Shown here piece after piece: positions 32,476 through 41,811 of a DNA stretch of 51,846 nucleotides. How positions within the stretch are numbered: position 1 is the first letter of the stretch; the number at the start of each line of letters is the position of its first letter. The stretch covers positions 1 through 51,846 of the forward strand of contig JAZSPU010000047.1 of the NCBI GenBank assembly GCA_045537575.1, in the 5' to 3' direction. Both the position numbers and the translations under genes were made by a program. The DNA is from SIG607 sp045537575. Lineage in GTDB: Bacteria; Bacillota; Clostridia; Oscillospirales; Acutalibacteraceae. Under the pieces are notes generated by a model. The model was not told the origin of the DNA. It saw only the letters and a list, made by a program, of their open reading frames with translations, and did not search any database.

Positions 32476-33735
32476 TTAGTTTATGGTCTGTATTCCTGCA
32501 AGATGAAGCTTTAAGGTTGCAAGATCAGTAGTATCTACAAGTCCGTCGCTGTTGTAATCAGCAGCAACGATGATGTCGCTATCGGAAGTTGCTCCGCCTG
32601 ATAACAAAAGCTTGAATGATGCAAGAGTGGTTGTATTTAAGGTTTCTTTATTAAAAATACTGCTGTCCACTTTTACCTGTTCCCATACGGCGTAAAGAGT
32701 AGTCGTTGCATTTGAATAGAAGGATGCGCCGGGAAGATGGGTGGGGATAGTAGCGTTCGGAGACTCTGCCCAACCTAAAAAGGTGTATCCCGAACGAGAG
32801 GGGGAGCCTTCGTTTAAGATTAAATCACAGCCGTGGATTTTTGTTTGACTGGCGGGAGCGTTAGCGCCGCCGTTAGCATCAAAACTCAAAGTGTATTTGT
32901 CGGGTGTCCAAACGGCATAAAGGGTGAACTGTGTGTCACAGTTGTAGGAAGAAGTCCAGTCTTCACCGAAGGTAAGGGTTGTTTTGTTAAGATAGGCTGT
33001 TTTAGCGGTGGCTTTTTGATAAATCTGTTCCTCAGTAAGCCATCCCTCAGGGGTTAGCCAAGCATTATCGCGTCCGCGCTGAACGTTCCAACCTGCAAGA
33101 GAATAACCTGATTTTGTTACGGTATAATCAATGGTGAACTCTTTGCCGTACTCTGCGGTAAAGCTGTTTTCGTTTTCGTTACCGCTTAAAGTGTTGTAAG
33201 CAAAGGAATAGGTATAGGTTTCGGGACCTTCGTATCTTAAAATATAGGTGTATTTTTGATTTCGGCACCAAGAACATTTGCTTAAAGGTCTGATGTCAAT
33301 TTCATCGCCCTTTGAGTCACCGCTTTTGCCGTCGGTATTTTCGTGAGCGCCTGCGCAATAGCCGTCGCCGAGATAAAGCTCAACATGGCTGCCGGGCTGA
33401 ACGTAAATATCACCGCGGCGAGGAGTAACAGAGCCTTTTTTATAGGATTTAAAGCCAACCTTTGAGAAGGTGGAAATCATAGAACTTGAATTAGGAACGC
33501 CCTTGATGGCAAATCCTGCATTTTTGAATGCATAACTAACAAAAGAAGAACAGTCGTAGTTAGGACCGTTTCGGCTGGACATACTGTAGCCGTGGGTGTC
33601 GTCGTTAGCGGTAGCAATAGCCCATTCGATAGCTTTTTCTATTTTATAGTCTGCGGCGTGGACTTGAACGGAAAAAGCGGGAATGATTGCAACAGCAAGC
33701 ATTATTGCCAAGACCACGGACAAAATTTTCTTCAT
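32476..33735 (-). CDS. Secreted NlpC/P60-like peptidase with InlB-type repeats and dockerin
   Basis: 419 residues. Signal peptide to about residue 28 (VHAA cleavage region), then a cysteine peptidase-like domain (Cys62 in NYDCSSFVSYAF, His117 in GSHVELYLG, His131), then two Listeria-Bacteroides (InlB B-type) repeats ending TLYAVWTPDKY and TTLYAVWEQV, and a C-terminal dockerin-like module (LNTTTLASFKLLLSGG, then DYNSDGLVDTTDLATLKLHLAG) whose first repeat lacks a calcium loop. Likely a peptidoglycan or peptide hydrolase tethered outside the cell through a cohesin partner. GGAGG lies 8 bases before the ATG at 33735; the longer frame upstream has no site. Confidence 0.85.
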   Translation of the reverse strand: MKKILSVVLAIMLAVAIIPAFSVQVHAADYKIEKAIEWAIATANDDTHGYSMSSRNGPNYDCSSFVSYAFKNAGFAIKGVPNSSSMISTFSKVGFKSYKKGSVTPRRGDIYVQPGSHVELYLGDGYCAGAHENTDGKSGDSKGDEIDIRPLSKCSWCRNQKYTYILRYEGPETYTYSFAYNTLSGNENENSFTAEYGKEFTIDYTVTKSGYSLAGWNVQRGRDNAWLTPEGWLTEEQIYQKATAKTAYLNKTTLTFGEDWTSSYNCDTQFTLYAVWTPDKYTLSFDANGGANAPASQTKIHGCDLILNEGSPSRSGYTFLGWAESPNATIPTHLPGASFYSNATTTLYAVWEQVKVDSSIFNKETLNTTTLASFKLLLSGGATSDSDIIVAADYNSDGLVDTTDLATLKLHLAGIQTIN

Positions 33736-33811
33736 AACTGACCTCCGAAATATGTAAGCGCTATCAAGCGCAAAACCTTTGAAATAAATAGGCACACAAA
33801 GCCGTACGCAT

Positions 33812-33840
33812 ATTATATCATAACAAAAGCGGATTGTCAA
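33812..33840 (-). promoter_or_regulatory. Promoter of the NlpC-dockerin gene
   Basis: Minus strand TTGACA (33835-33840), 17-base spacer, TATAAT (33812-33817), perfect consensus. Confidence 0.88.
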
Positions 33841-33906
33841 GTTACGATTTTGTATTTTTTAGTTACAATTTAAAAACGAAAAATTACAGATTTGTTTACA
33901 ATGCAA

Positions 33907-33949
33907 AAAACGGCATTGTACTTTTAAGAATACAATGCCGTTTTGTTTT
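33907..33949 (-). terminator. Terminator after the second dockerin protein gene
   Basis: AAAACGGCATTGTA / TACAATGCCGTTTT stem (14 bp, 33907-33920 with 33931-33944), loop of 10 bases, T/A-rich flanks on both strands, immediately past the stop codon. Confidence 0.9.
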
Positions 33950-35709
33950 TAAATTCCTGCTAGATAGAGTTTTATTTTAGCAAGGTCAAGAGTGCTTATA
34001 TTTCCGTCCCTGTTTATATCACAGGTTAAAAATGCTTTATAAAAATCGGAAGATTCGCGGGTAAGAAATAGTTTAAGAGAAGCTAAGTCAGTTGTGGAAA
34101 TTTTTCCGTCCATATTTATGTCGCCGTATGTTAGCGGGAGGGACGTGCCGCCCTGATAAGATACGGCAGGTGCTTCTCCGTCAGTTACGCTATAGCTCCA
34201 ATCTATATAAAAATTACCGTCGGTTAACATACGTCCTGTTATTAATTCGCCTTCGGTATGGGCGGTGAAGCTAACTGCTTTTACGGTCTCCTTTGTTTCA
34301 TCGGAATAATTCAGAGTAATCTGTGCGTTTTCTCCCCAAATAGCAGAAGGATTACCGGAAAGAGCGGTAGAGGATATGGATTTTGAGCCTTCTACGGTTG
34401 CAAATGCGCCTTTATATGAATCCAGTCTTATGAAGCATTCGTTGGCGCCCTCGCTGGTTACAGCGCTGTCAATATAAAAACTGTAGTTTTGTTTATTGAA
34501 ACGAAATGTTTGACTTTGTGTACTGCTGCAGGTATTTGATACGGTTACACGGGTAGTTTGGCCTGATTTAAAGGTGAACTCAACTACGCTTCCTGCAAAG
34601 GATACAGTACTGTTTAACGGATAACTTGCTCTTTCGTTTTTAGTGCTTATAAGCTTTAAGCTTGAACATTCTTCATAAGGGGTAGGCTGCCATACAGCAT
34701 ATGCAGTATAGGAAATATCAGATAAGGTCTCGGTTATAAAGCTTTCGTCGAATTTGATTTTTTGACCGCTGCTTATAACAGTGTGAGGATTAGATGAGCT
34801 TATATCCTTATCATCCGACCAACCGTTTTCACAAAGCCATTTGCCATCGGTATTACGTTTTAAATTAAAACCGTAGAAATCATAGTTATAGTGGTCAAAA
34901 TTTTCGCCGTTAAGTGAAAATTCGGTATTGTATGGAACTGTAAAACCTGTTTCTTCACCGGTACCGCCGTTTGCATCATAAGAAATTGTGTAGTTATAAG
35001 CTTCGGGACCGTTTGGGTAAAGGGTATTAAACCATTCTTCTGTAGGCTGAACTATATGGGTTATCTTTCTGCCTCTGCCTGTAAGCTGCGCAGAGTTAAA
35101 TTCAGAATATGTACGCTTAGTAACTCTGACTAAGCCTTTGCCGTCGCCGTTGCCTTCAAGATATGTAATGTATTTGTCGTCATAACCCAAAATTATCATA
35201 GAATGTCCGTCTTCACCATAGTAAGAACCATCGGACTTAGGAGAAGTGCGTATATAAGCACCGGCTCGAATATTTGCGTTTTGAAGCAGGCTGTATGTCA
35301 TTTTGGAAGCGCCTTTTCCTACTGCTATGTAACAGTTTTTAAGTCCGGTTCCTCTGTGAACGTATTCACCGAAAAGTTTGTTAAAAGCGCCGTTAGAGTA
35401 TATGAAACAGGTCCATCCGTAAGTAGAGGTGTTTTTTGAGGTGCTGTACATATAGTACTGCTTACTCATAGAAAGTCTAAAACCCAGCGGCATAGAAACC
35501 TCTTTTTTGCGAGCGGAATCGCTGTAAAGGTCAATGTCACCTGCAAATAAATCGTCGAGTGCCTTTGCAAAGGCGGGATTATCTGTATAATCACTTCCTT
35601 TAACTTGGCTGGGGGAAGTGAACTGTACCCACGCATTTGCAGGAATAGAAAAAACAGATATTATAAGTAAAAACGAAATAATCAGCGATAAAAACTTCTT
35701 TTTCAACAT
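33949..35709 (-). CDS. Secreted cysteine-peptidase-like protein with InlB-type repeat and full dockerin
   Basis: 586 residues. Signal peptide to about residue 26 (ANAW), then a domain with Cys101 (STYGWTCFIYSNGAFN) and His169 (GEDGHSMIILGYD), the layout of CHAP or papain-like peptidases. An InlB B-type repeat follows (ISYDANGGTGEETGF to TAYAVWQP), then a beta-rich region of unknown type, and a complete type I dockerin at the end with two calcium loops (DINMDGKISTTDLASLKLFL and DINRDGNISTLDLAKIKLYL). It should be exported and bound to a cohesin-bearing scaffold. AAGGAG site upstream lies in an inverted repeat described separately. Confidence 0.83.
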   Translation of the reverse strand: MLKKKFLSLIISFLLIISVFSIPANAWVQFTSPSQVKGSDYTDNPAFAKALDDLFAGDIDLYSDSARKKEVSMPLGFRLSMSKQYYMYSTSKNTSTYGWTCFIYSNGAFNKLFGEYVHRGTGLKNCYIAVGKGASKMTYSLLQNANIRAGAYIRTSPKSDGSYYGEDGHSMIILGYDDKYITYLEGNGDGKGLVRVTKRTYSEFNSAQLTGRGRKITHIVQPTEEWFNTLYPNGPEAYNYTISYDANGGTGEETGFTVPYNTEFSLNGENFDHYNYDFYGFNLKRNTDGKWLCENGWSDDKDISSSNPHTVISSGQKIKFDESFITETLSDISYTAYAVWQPTPYEECSSLKLISTKNERASYPLNSTVSFAGSVVEFTFKSGQTTRVTVSNTCSSTQSQTFRFNKQNYSFYIDSAVTSEGANECFIRLDSYKGAFATVEGSKSISSTALSGNPSAIWGENAQITLNYSDETKETVKAVSFTAHTEGELITGRMLTDGNFYIDWSYSVTDGEAPAVSYQGGTSLPLTYGDINMDGKISTTDLASLKLFLTRESSDFYKAFLTCDINRDGNISTLDLAKIKLYLAGI

Positions 35710-35716
35710 AAAAACT

Positions 35717-35763
35717 CCTTGAATTTAGTAACAACATAGAGTATGTTAACATAAATTCAAGGA
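35717..35763. repeat. 12-base inverted repeat over the promoter and ribosome-binding site of the dockerin gene
   Basis: TCCTTGAATTTA (35717-35728) and TAAATTCAAGGA (35752-35763) are perfect complements, and inside them AACATA / TATGTT forms a second, smaller dyad. One arm holds the AAGGAG ribosome-binding site and the other lies in the promoter spacer. Confidence 0.85.
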
Positions 35764-35771
35764 ATATTCAA
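35743..35771 (-). promoter_or_regulatory. Promoter of the second dockerin protein gene
   Basis: Minus strand TTGAAT (35766-35771), 17-base spacer, TAACAT (35743-35748). The -10 sits inside the inverted repeat, so a bound factor could block it. Confidence 0.6.
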
Positions 35772-35867
35772 TGGAAATATTGCACAAAAATTAAAATTTG
35801 TAACTTTATTATTACAAAATGTAACTAAAAATTGGCGAAATTTAAGTTTTATTGCTTATTTTAATAG

Positions 35868-36743
35868 TTAAAAATTTTTATTTTCCGCTAAGATTTTAAA
35901 TATTTGCTCTTTATCCTTTTCAAGCGCATTTTTAAGTTCATCAAGTCCCAAAAATTTTTGCTCTTCTCTTAAAAAACGAAGGAGATAAAGTCTAAGATTT
36001 TTACCATATAAATCGCCCGAAAAATCAAAAAGATGTGTTTCGCAAAGGGGTGTGCTTGACGGGAAGGTGGGGCGATAGCCGATATTTGTCATACCGTAGT
36101 ATTCCTTGCCGTCTATTACCATTTTAGACATATAAACGCCGAATTTTAAAAGAGCAGTTCTTTCATTAAGTAACTGATTAACGGTGGGGAAGTCCATCTG
36201 TCTTCCGCGTTTTTCTCCGTGAAGCACCTTGCCGCTTATTGAGAAGGGATGTCCCATTAGCTTTGCGGCAATATCGCAGTGTCCGTTTTTAAGCAAATCT
36301 CTTATGCGAGAACTTGAAACAACCTGTCCATAGGCGGAAATTTTATCTACAACCTTTAGCGTAATTCCGCTTTTGTTACAAAGATTTCTAAGGAATACGG
36401 TATCACCTGAGCAGTTTTTTCCAAAGGTATAATTAAAACCGCAGACTATCATTTTAGGGTTGTATTTTTCTTTTAGGAAGTTAAAAAATTCAAGCGCCGA
36501 CACGTCCTTGATTTTACTGAAATCAAGATAATGAAGTTCTTTGACGCCCGTTTCTTTTATGAGACGGGTTTTTTCGTTTAAATCCGAAAGTATAATTTTT
36601 TCGTTCATTAAATAAGCCTTGGGCGGTATGGAGAAAACAACTGCAACGGGAAACAGACCGCTGTTTACAGCAGTCTCTAAAACGACTTTATGACCAAGAT
36701 GAACACCGTCAAAGGTGCCAAGCGCAATAGCAGTTTCCTTCAT
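35868..36743 (-). CDS. ribF: Bifunctional riboflavin kinase / FAD synthetase
   Basis: 291 residues making FMN and FAD from riboflavin. The N-terminal nucleotidyltransferase has ALGTFDGVHLGHK (12 residues in) and SSSRIRDLLKNG; the C-terminal kinase domain starts GKVLHGEKRGRQMDFPTVN and includes YGMTNIGYRPTF. I take the ATG at 36743, whose AAGGAAG site lies within the last codons of truB, over the longer frame. It starts 2 bases after the truB stop, the standard truB-ribF arrangement at the end of the nusA-infB operon. Confidence 0.95.
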   Translation of the reverse strand: MKETAIALGTFDGVHLGHKVVLETAVNSGLFPVAVVFSIPPKAYLMNEKIILSDLNEKTRLIKETGVKELHYLDFSKIKDVSALEFFNFLKEKYNPKMIVCGFNYTFGKNCSGDTVFLRNLCNKSGITLKVVDKISAYGQVVSSSRIRDLLKNGHCDIAAKLMGHPFSISGKVLHGEKRGRQMDFPTVNQLLNERTALLKFGVYMSKMVIDGKEYYGMTNIGYRPTFPSSTPLCETHLFDFSGDLYGKNLRLYLLRFLREEQKFLGLDELKNALEKDKEQIFKILAENKNF

Positions 36744-36745
36744 TT

Positions 36746-37639
36746 TTATACTTCCTTCAAGGGATTTATAAGACATTTAATGCGTATTTCTTTGTTTTCT
36801 TTATCGGAATAGCCGATTCCGATAAAGGTATCTTTGTATTTTATTCTGTAGCACCTATCTTCTTCTATGGCTGCATTTAATCGGTCAAAGGAGAGCTTTC
36901 CGCCGTTAGAAAACCTTTTTCCCTGATTAAGTGTTACAAAAATTTCGGGAAGATGGGCTACAGCAAGTTCTTCATTTAAAAGATAGGAAGAAATATTGTC
37001 TTGATTTAAAGCTTCTAAATCAACGCAAGAATCAAGAGTAAAGCCTCCCGTTTTTGTACGGACAAGCTCTGTAAGGGTTGCGCCGCAACCTAAATATTCG
37101 CCGATATCACGGCAAAGGGAACGGATATATGTGCCCTTAGAACAGTCCACGTCAATTTTAAAGGTATAATCCTCCTCAAAAAAATCCAGAAGCTTTATAC
37201 TATGAACGGTTATTTGCCTTTTTTCCACCTCTACCGCTTGTCCTTTACGGGCAAGTTTATAAAGAGGAACACCGTCCTTTTTTATGGCAGAATATATGGG
37301 CGGAGCCTGAAGCTGCTGTCCTGTAAAATGATTTAGAGCGAGGATAAGCTGTTCTTTATTAAAGTCAGGCTCTTTTTCGCTTAGAATTTCGCCGGTTATG
37401 TCAAGGGTATCGGTGGTAAGTCCTGCCTTGACGGTGGCGATATAGCTTTTATCTGCCGTTAAAAGATAATCGCAAAGGCTTGTAGCCCTGCCTACTAAAA
37501 CAGGTAATACACCGGTAGCTAACGGATCTAACGTACCGGTGTGACCTATTTTTTTGATATTAGTTATTTTGCGTATAGCCGCAACCGCTTTAAAGGAGGT
37601 AATATCCTGTGGCTTATTTATCAGAAGAAGTCCCTGCAT
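36746..37639 (-). CDS. truB: tRNA pseudouridine-55 synthase
   Basis: 297 residues. TruB hallmarks: GLLLINKPQDITSF, the catalytic motif KIGHTGTLDPLATGVLPV (Asp near 42), APPIYSAIKKDGVPLYKLAR, and the CSKGTYIRSLCRDIGEYLGCGA region. It makes pseudouridine 55 in the T-loop of tRNAs. The ATG at 37639 is preferred because GGAGG lies 6 bases upstream; the ATG two codons earlier abuts the site. It overlaps the preceding DHH phosphoesterase gene by 26 bases. Confidence 0.96.
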   Translation of the reverse strand: MQGLLLINKPQDITSFKAVAAIRKITNIKKIGHTGTLDPLATGVLPVLVGRATSLCDYLLTADKSYIATVKAGLTTDTLDITGEILSEKEPDFNKEQLILALNHFTGQQLQAPPIYSAIKKDGVPLYKLARKGQAVEVEKRQITVHSIKLLDFFEEDYTFKIDVDCSKGTYIRSLCRDIGEYLGCGATLTELVRTKTGGFTLDSCVDLEALNQDNISSYLLNEELAVAHLPEIFVTLNQGKRFSNGGKLSFDRLNAAIEEDRCYRIKYKDTFIGIGYSDKENKEIRIKCLINPLKEV

Positions 37640-38630
37640 AAGCATCCTCCAGGCTTTTTTCTACAACCTCTAAGATCTGTTTTTTTACATCTTCAAGATT
37701 TCCGCTTAAGCTACAGCCTGCGGCATTTATGTGACCGCCGCCGCCTAAGGTTTTGCAAATCTCGGAAGCGTTAAGGGGAGGATAGGTTCGAAGGGAAACC
37801 TTATAGGTGTTATCCTCCTTCTGCTTTATGGAAATTCCTGCAAGAACACCCTCAACCGAACGGGAAATAACCGCAACACCTTCAAGGTCGTTGTCGGTAC
37901 AGCCTGTTTTTCCCTTCATTTCATTGGTTGCGGTAAGAAGCATACATTTACCGCCAAAATGGAACTCAGCGCTGTCAAGCACCATTCTTTCAAGCTCCAG
38001 TCTTCCGCGGGATTTTGTATCAAACATAAGTCTGCCGATTTCAGCCGCATCAATATCATAGGAATAAAGGTCAGCCGCAATTCTGTGGGTTTTTGCGGTA
38101 ACGTTGGAATATTTGAAGGAGCCTGTATCGGTGGAAAGTCCTGTATAAATAGCAGAAGCCGAAACGGTATCAAAGGGCAGGGGAAAATGACGGAAAATAT
38201 CATAAACACACTCACAGTTTGCGGCGGCAGAGCTGTCAAGATAAAGTCTGTCGGCAAAACGGGTGTTGGAAATATGATGGTCGATACATAAATCAATTTT
38301 TCCTACAAAAACATCTGCAAGATTGCCAAGAAGAACAAGGTCGGCAACGTCAACGGCAATAACCGTTTCGTACTCTATTTCCTTGTTTTCAAAAGTACCG
38401 GTAAAATAACTGTATTTTGGGGGAATTTCGTCTGCGCATTTTATCATACACTTTTTGCCAATAGCGGTAAGACCAAGGGCAAGGGCATAAGCGCTGCCAA
38501 GGGTATCGCCGTCAGGGGTTGCATGGCAAAGAATAAGAAAGTTATCTCTTTCCTTTAAAAAACGGCAGGTTTGCTTAATGTCAAGCTCTTCGCAAATGCT
38601 GTCGGTAACTATTTTAACTGTCTTTTTCAT
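37614..38630 (-). CDS. nrnA: DHH/DHHA1 phosphoesterase, NrnA-type
   Basis: 338 residues. Metal motifs of the DHH family: CHATPDGDTLGSAYAL, VDVADLVLLG, CIDHHISNTRFAD and TGLSTDTGSFKYSN; the DHHA1 domain ends LGGGGHINAAGCSL. NrnA degrades nanoRNAs and dephosphorylates pAp. ATG at 38630 or the GTG just before it are both usable (GGAAGGCGG upstream). It overlaps rbfA by 17 bases, and the order rbfA-nrnA-truB is common in Firmicutes. Confidence 0.92.
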   Translation of the reverse strand: MKKTVKIVTDSICEELDIKQTCRFLKERDNFLILCHATPDGDTLGSAYALALGLTAIGKKCMIKCADEIPPKYSYFTGTFENKEIEYETVIAVDVADLVLLGNLADVFVGKIDLCIDHHISNTRFADRLYLDSSAAANCECVYDIFRHFPLPFDTVSASAIYTGLSTDTGSFKYSNVTAKTHRIAADLYSYDIDAAEIGRLMFDTKSRGRLELERMVLDSAEFHFGGKCMLLTATNEMKGKTGCTDNDLEGVAVISRSVEGVLAGISIKQKEDNTYKVSLRTYPPLNASEICKTLGGGGHINAAGCSLSGNLEDVKKQILEVVEKSLEDAYAGTSSDK

Positions 38631-38982
38631 CACTATTACCGCCTTCCCCGAAAGAATCGATTATAGAGGAAATATGGGCGCTGAAAGCAATAGAATCATC
38701 AGCAACGAAGCGTACCTCAGGTACCTTGCGCATTTTAACCTTTAAACCTAATTCTCTGCGGATGTAACCTGCGGCGCCCTTAAGGGCTTTAACCGAAGAT
38801 TCGGTCATTTCCTTGCCCTCAATAGCGCTAACGTAAAAGGTTGCATAGGATAAATCGTTTGTAACCTGCACCTTTATTATGCTGAGCATTTTGCTGACTC
38901 TGGGATCCTTGATGTCGCGCAAAATATCTGCCATTGCTACGCGTACATCAGAGGTTATACGGTCTATTTTATGACTAGCCAT
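38614..38982 (-). CDS. rbfA: Ribosome-binding factor A
   Basis: 122 residues with the KH-like RbfA fold: RVAMADILRDIKDPRVSKMLSIIKVQVTNDLSYATFYVS and the RRELGLKVKMRKVPEVRFVADDS motif. It helps 16S rRNA 5' end maturation in the 30S subunit. Its ATG overlaps the infB stop by one base (TAATG), so translation is coupled. Confidence 0.96.
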   Translation of the reverse strand: MASHKIDRITSDVRVAMADILRDIKDPRVSKMLSIIKVQVTNDLSYATFYVSAIEGKEMTESSVKALKGAAGYIRRELGLKVKMRKVPEVRFVADDSIAFSAHISSIIDSFGEGGNSDEKDS

Positions 38983-41513
38983 TAGTCCCTGTACTCCTCG
39001 ATAATATAGGCTTCAAATACGTCTCCAATCTTAATATCGGAGAACTTTTCAAGGCTGATACCACATTCGTAACCCTGAGCAACTTCCTTTACGTCATCCT
39101 TGAAACGTCTGAGCGAAGCAATGGCATCTTCTGCTACAACAATACCGTCTCTGACAACACGGATAGAAGAGTTTCTGGTTACTCTGCCGTTTGTTACGTA
39201 ACAGCCGGCAATGGTACCTACGTTAGAAATCTTATAGGTATCTCTTACTTCAATGTCACCGAGTATAACCTCTCTTGTCTTGGGAGCAAGCATACCCTTC
39301 ATAGCGGCTTCAATTTCATCAATACAGTCGTAAATAACTCTGTAAAGACGGATATCAACACCGTCTCTCTCTGCAAGTTCCTTAGCAACTGCATCGGGAC
39401 GAACGTTAAAGCCTACGATAATAGCGTTACCTGTACCTGCAAGTACAACGTCGGATTCATTAATGGCACCAACACCGCCGTGGAGTATCTTAACACGTAC
39501 TTCGTCGTTTGAAAGCTTAACAAGAGAATCCTTAACGGCTTCAACCGAGCCCTGAACGTCAGCTTTAATAATAACGCCGAGTTCTTTGATATCGCCTTCG
39601 CTGAGTTTACCGAAGAGGTTATCAAGGGTAACCTTGGTTGCGGCATTGAATTCTTCTTCCTTAATCTTTGTCTTGCGCTGTTCAACAAGCTCTCTAGCCA
39701 GTCTTTCGTCGCTAACTGCGTCAAAGGAGTCACCGGCGCTGGGTGTTTCGGTAAGACCTGTGATTTCAACAGGAACACTGGGGCCTGCTTCCTTTAAGGC
39801 TTTGCCGTTTTCGTTAGTCATGGTACGAACTCTGCCTACGGTAGTACCTGCAACTATAATGTCGCCTGTGCGTAGGGTACCGGCCTGAACGAGAAGGGTA
39901 GCAACGGGGCCGCGTCCCTTATCAAGACGCGCTTCAATAACAACACCCTTTGCTTTTCTGTCGGGATTTGCTTTAAGTTCAAGCATTTCGGCAACAAGAA
40001 GAATATTTTCAAGAAGCGTATCAATTCCGTCGCCTGTTTTAGCAGAAACGGGAACACAGATAACGTCACCGCCCCATTTTTCAGGAACAAGCTCGTGTTC
40101 GGTAAGCTGCTGTAAAATTCTGTCGGGGTTAGCCTCGGGTTTATCCATCTTGTTTATAGCAACAATAATCTGAACCCCTGCGGCTTTTGCGTGGTTAATT
40201 GCTTCTATTGTCTGAGGCATAATACCGTCGTCAGCCGCAACAACAAGTACGGCAATATCGGTAGCCATAGCGCCTCTTAAACGCATAGCGGTAAATGCGG
40301 CGTGTCCGGGAGTATCAAGGAAGGTGATGTCGTTGCCTTCATAGTTTACTCTGTACGCACCGATGTGCTGAGTAATACCGCCTGCTTCTCCCGATGCAAC
40401 GCTTGACTTTCTGATAGCGTCAAGAATAGAGGTCTTACCGTGGTCAACGTGGCCCATAACAACGATAACGGGATCTCTTTTCTTTAAGGTATCCTCGGTG
40501 TCCTCGGTATCGTCAATAATTCTGTCTTCAATGGTAATAACTACCTGTTTTTCGATTCTGCCGCCCATTTCGGTAACAACGATTTCGGCAGTATCATAGT
40601 CAATAACCTGATTTACGGTTGCCATCATACCAAGCTTCATAAGAGTCTTGATAACCTCGGCGGCGGTTTTCTTTAATTTTTCTGCAAGCTCGCCTACGGT
40701 GATTTCGTCTGCAACGGTAACAAGTATGGGAGTTTTCTTGATTTTTTCAAGCTGGAGACGGCGGAGTTTGTCTGCTTCGGTCTCGCGCTTTGCACCCTGA
40801 GGACGCTTATAGTCCTGAGATTTCTGACGGATTTTCTGCTTTTTGGAGAAGTTATCCTTCATAGAGTTTGCAGGGGCAATGTTTTCGTATTTTTCGTTGT
40901 ATTTTTCCATATCAATGGTATTGGTACGGGTATCAACACGACGAATTTCTGCAGGTCCTCTGTTGGGAGCGGCACCTGCATTTTCCTTCTTTTCTCTTTT
41001 CTTGAAGGGGTTGGGATCGGAAGGTTTAAATTCCTTCTTTTCGGGCTCGGTTTTAACCTTTTCAGCCTTCTTAGGTTCAGCCTTTTTAACCTCAGCCTTT
41101 TTGGGTTCAGCCTTCTTGGGTTCTTCTTTCTTTGCTTCGGCTTTTTTAGGCTCGGCTTTAGTTTCGGTCTTCTTAGCGGCAGGCTTTTCCTGTGTCTTTG
41201 CAGGAGCCTGCGCTGCCTGAGCTGCCTTTAACTGTTCAAGAATAGCTAATTGGTCGGCAAGTTTTTTGTCCTTTACTGCCTGACGTTCTTGAGCCTTCTT
41301 TTCGCTCTGAGCTGCACCTGTAGCAAAGTATTCGTCAAAGCTCTTAACAGAGTTTTTCTTGGTAAGCTTTTCTATAATGATACTGAACTCATTTTCATCA
41401 ACACTGCCTGCGGTCTTTTTCTCGGTACCTAAAGCAGTGTCAATAAAAGCAACAAGCTCTTTAGAAGTCATATTAAGGTCTTTTGCTAAATCGCTGATTT
41501 TTATTTTAGCCAT
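38982..41513 (-). CDS. infB: Translation initiation factor IF-2
   Basis: 843 residues. The N-terminal IF2N motif (IKISDLAKDLNMTSKELVAFI) is followed by a low-complexity Lys/Glu/Ala/Pro linker of about 120 residues, a second IF2N unit (VTVADEITVGELAEKL), the G domain (VVMGHVDHGKTS, DTPGHAAFT, NKMDKP) and the beta-barrel C-terminal domains. It delivers initiator tRNA to the 30S subunit. The ATG at 41513 is preferred, 8 bases after GGAGG; it overlaps ylxQ by 8 bases. Confidence 0.97.
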   Translation of the reverse strand: MAKIKISDLAKDLNMTSKELVAFIDTALGTEKKTAGSVDENEFSIIIEKLTKKNSVKSFDEYFATGAAQSEKKAQERQAVKDKKLADQLAILEQLKAAQAAQAPAKTQEKPAAKKTETKAEPKKAEAKKEEPKKAEPKKAEVKKAEPKKAEKVKTEPEKKEFKPSDPNPFKKREKKENAGAAPNRGPAEIRRVDTRTNTIDMEKYNEKYENIAPANSMKDNFSKKQKIRQKSQDYKRPQGAKRETEADKLRRLQLEKIKKTPILVTVADEITVGELAEKLKKTAAEVIKTLMKLGMMATVNQVIDYDTAEIVVTEMGGRIEKQVVITIEDRIIDDTEDTEDTLKKRDPVIVVMGHVDHGKTSILDAIRKSSVASGEAGGITQHIGAYRVNYEGNDITFLDTPGHAAFTAMRLRGAMATDIAVLVVAADDGIMPQTIEAINHAKAAGVQIIVAINKMDKPEANPDRILQQLTEHELVPEKWGGDVICVPVSAKTGDGIDTLLENILLVAEMLELKANPDRKAKGVVIEARLDKGRGPVATLLVQAGTLRTGDIIVAGTTVGRVRTMTNENGKALKEAGPSVPVEITGLTETPSAGDSFDAVSDERLARELVEQRKTKIKEEEFNAATKVTLDNLFGKLSEGDIKELGVIIKADVQGSVEAVKDSLVKLSNDEVRVKILHGGVGAINESDVVLAGTGNAIIVGFNVRPDAVAKELAERDGVDIRLYRVIYDCIDEIEAAMKGMLAPKTREVILGDIEVRDTYKISNVGTIAGCYVTNGRVTRNSSIRVVRDGIVVAEDAIASLRRFKDDVKEVAQGYECGISLEKFSDIKIGDVFEAYIIEEYRD

Positions 41514-41811
41514 TGGCATTTCCTCCTTTGATAGCATCGGCAAATCCTTTTTCGTTTACGCTTATTATTCCGCCCTTTTTCCCCGTAGCGTGTGAAAGAG
41601 TCTCAATGTCATAATCTATATCCATAACGGGAATGTTATTTTGGGAAGCAAAAAAACGTATTTCTTTGCGGGATTTTTCCGAAATGTCACTTGCTATAAT
41701 AACAAGCTTTGCTTTACTTCTTTTAAGGCTGTCCTTTACGCTGTCAGCCCCAAAAGACAGGTTGCCTGATTTTCTGGCAAAACCCAGTAAAGTGAGTATT
41801 TTATCATTCAC
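41506..41811 (-). CDS. ylxQ: L7Ae-family ribosomal/RNA-binding protein (YlxQ type)
   Basis: 101 residues of the L7Ae/L30e/S12e fold: LLGFARKSGNLSFGADSVKDSLKRSKAKLVIIASDIS, a kink-turn-binding surface. YlxQ has no firmly known function but is conserved between rnpM and infB. It overlaps rnpM by 8 bases upstream and infB by 8 downstream. Confidence 0.9.
   Translation of the reverse strand: MNDKILTLLGFARKSGNLSFGADSVKDSLKRSKAKLVIIASDISEKSRKEIRFFASQNNIPVMDIDYDIETLSHATGKKGGIISVNEKGFADAIKGGNANG

Noticed and set aside
41020..41230. DNA repeat array inside infB
   Set aside because: It is the Lys/Glu/Ala/Pro-rich linker usual in IF-2, not an independent repeat.
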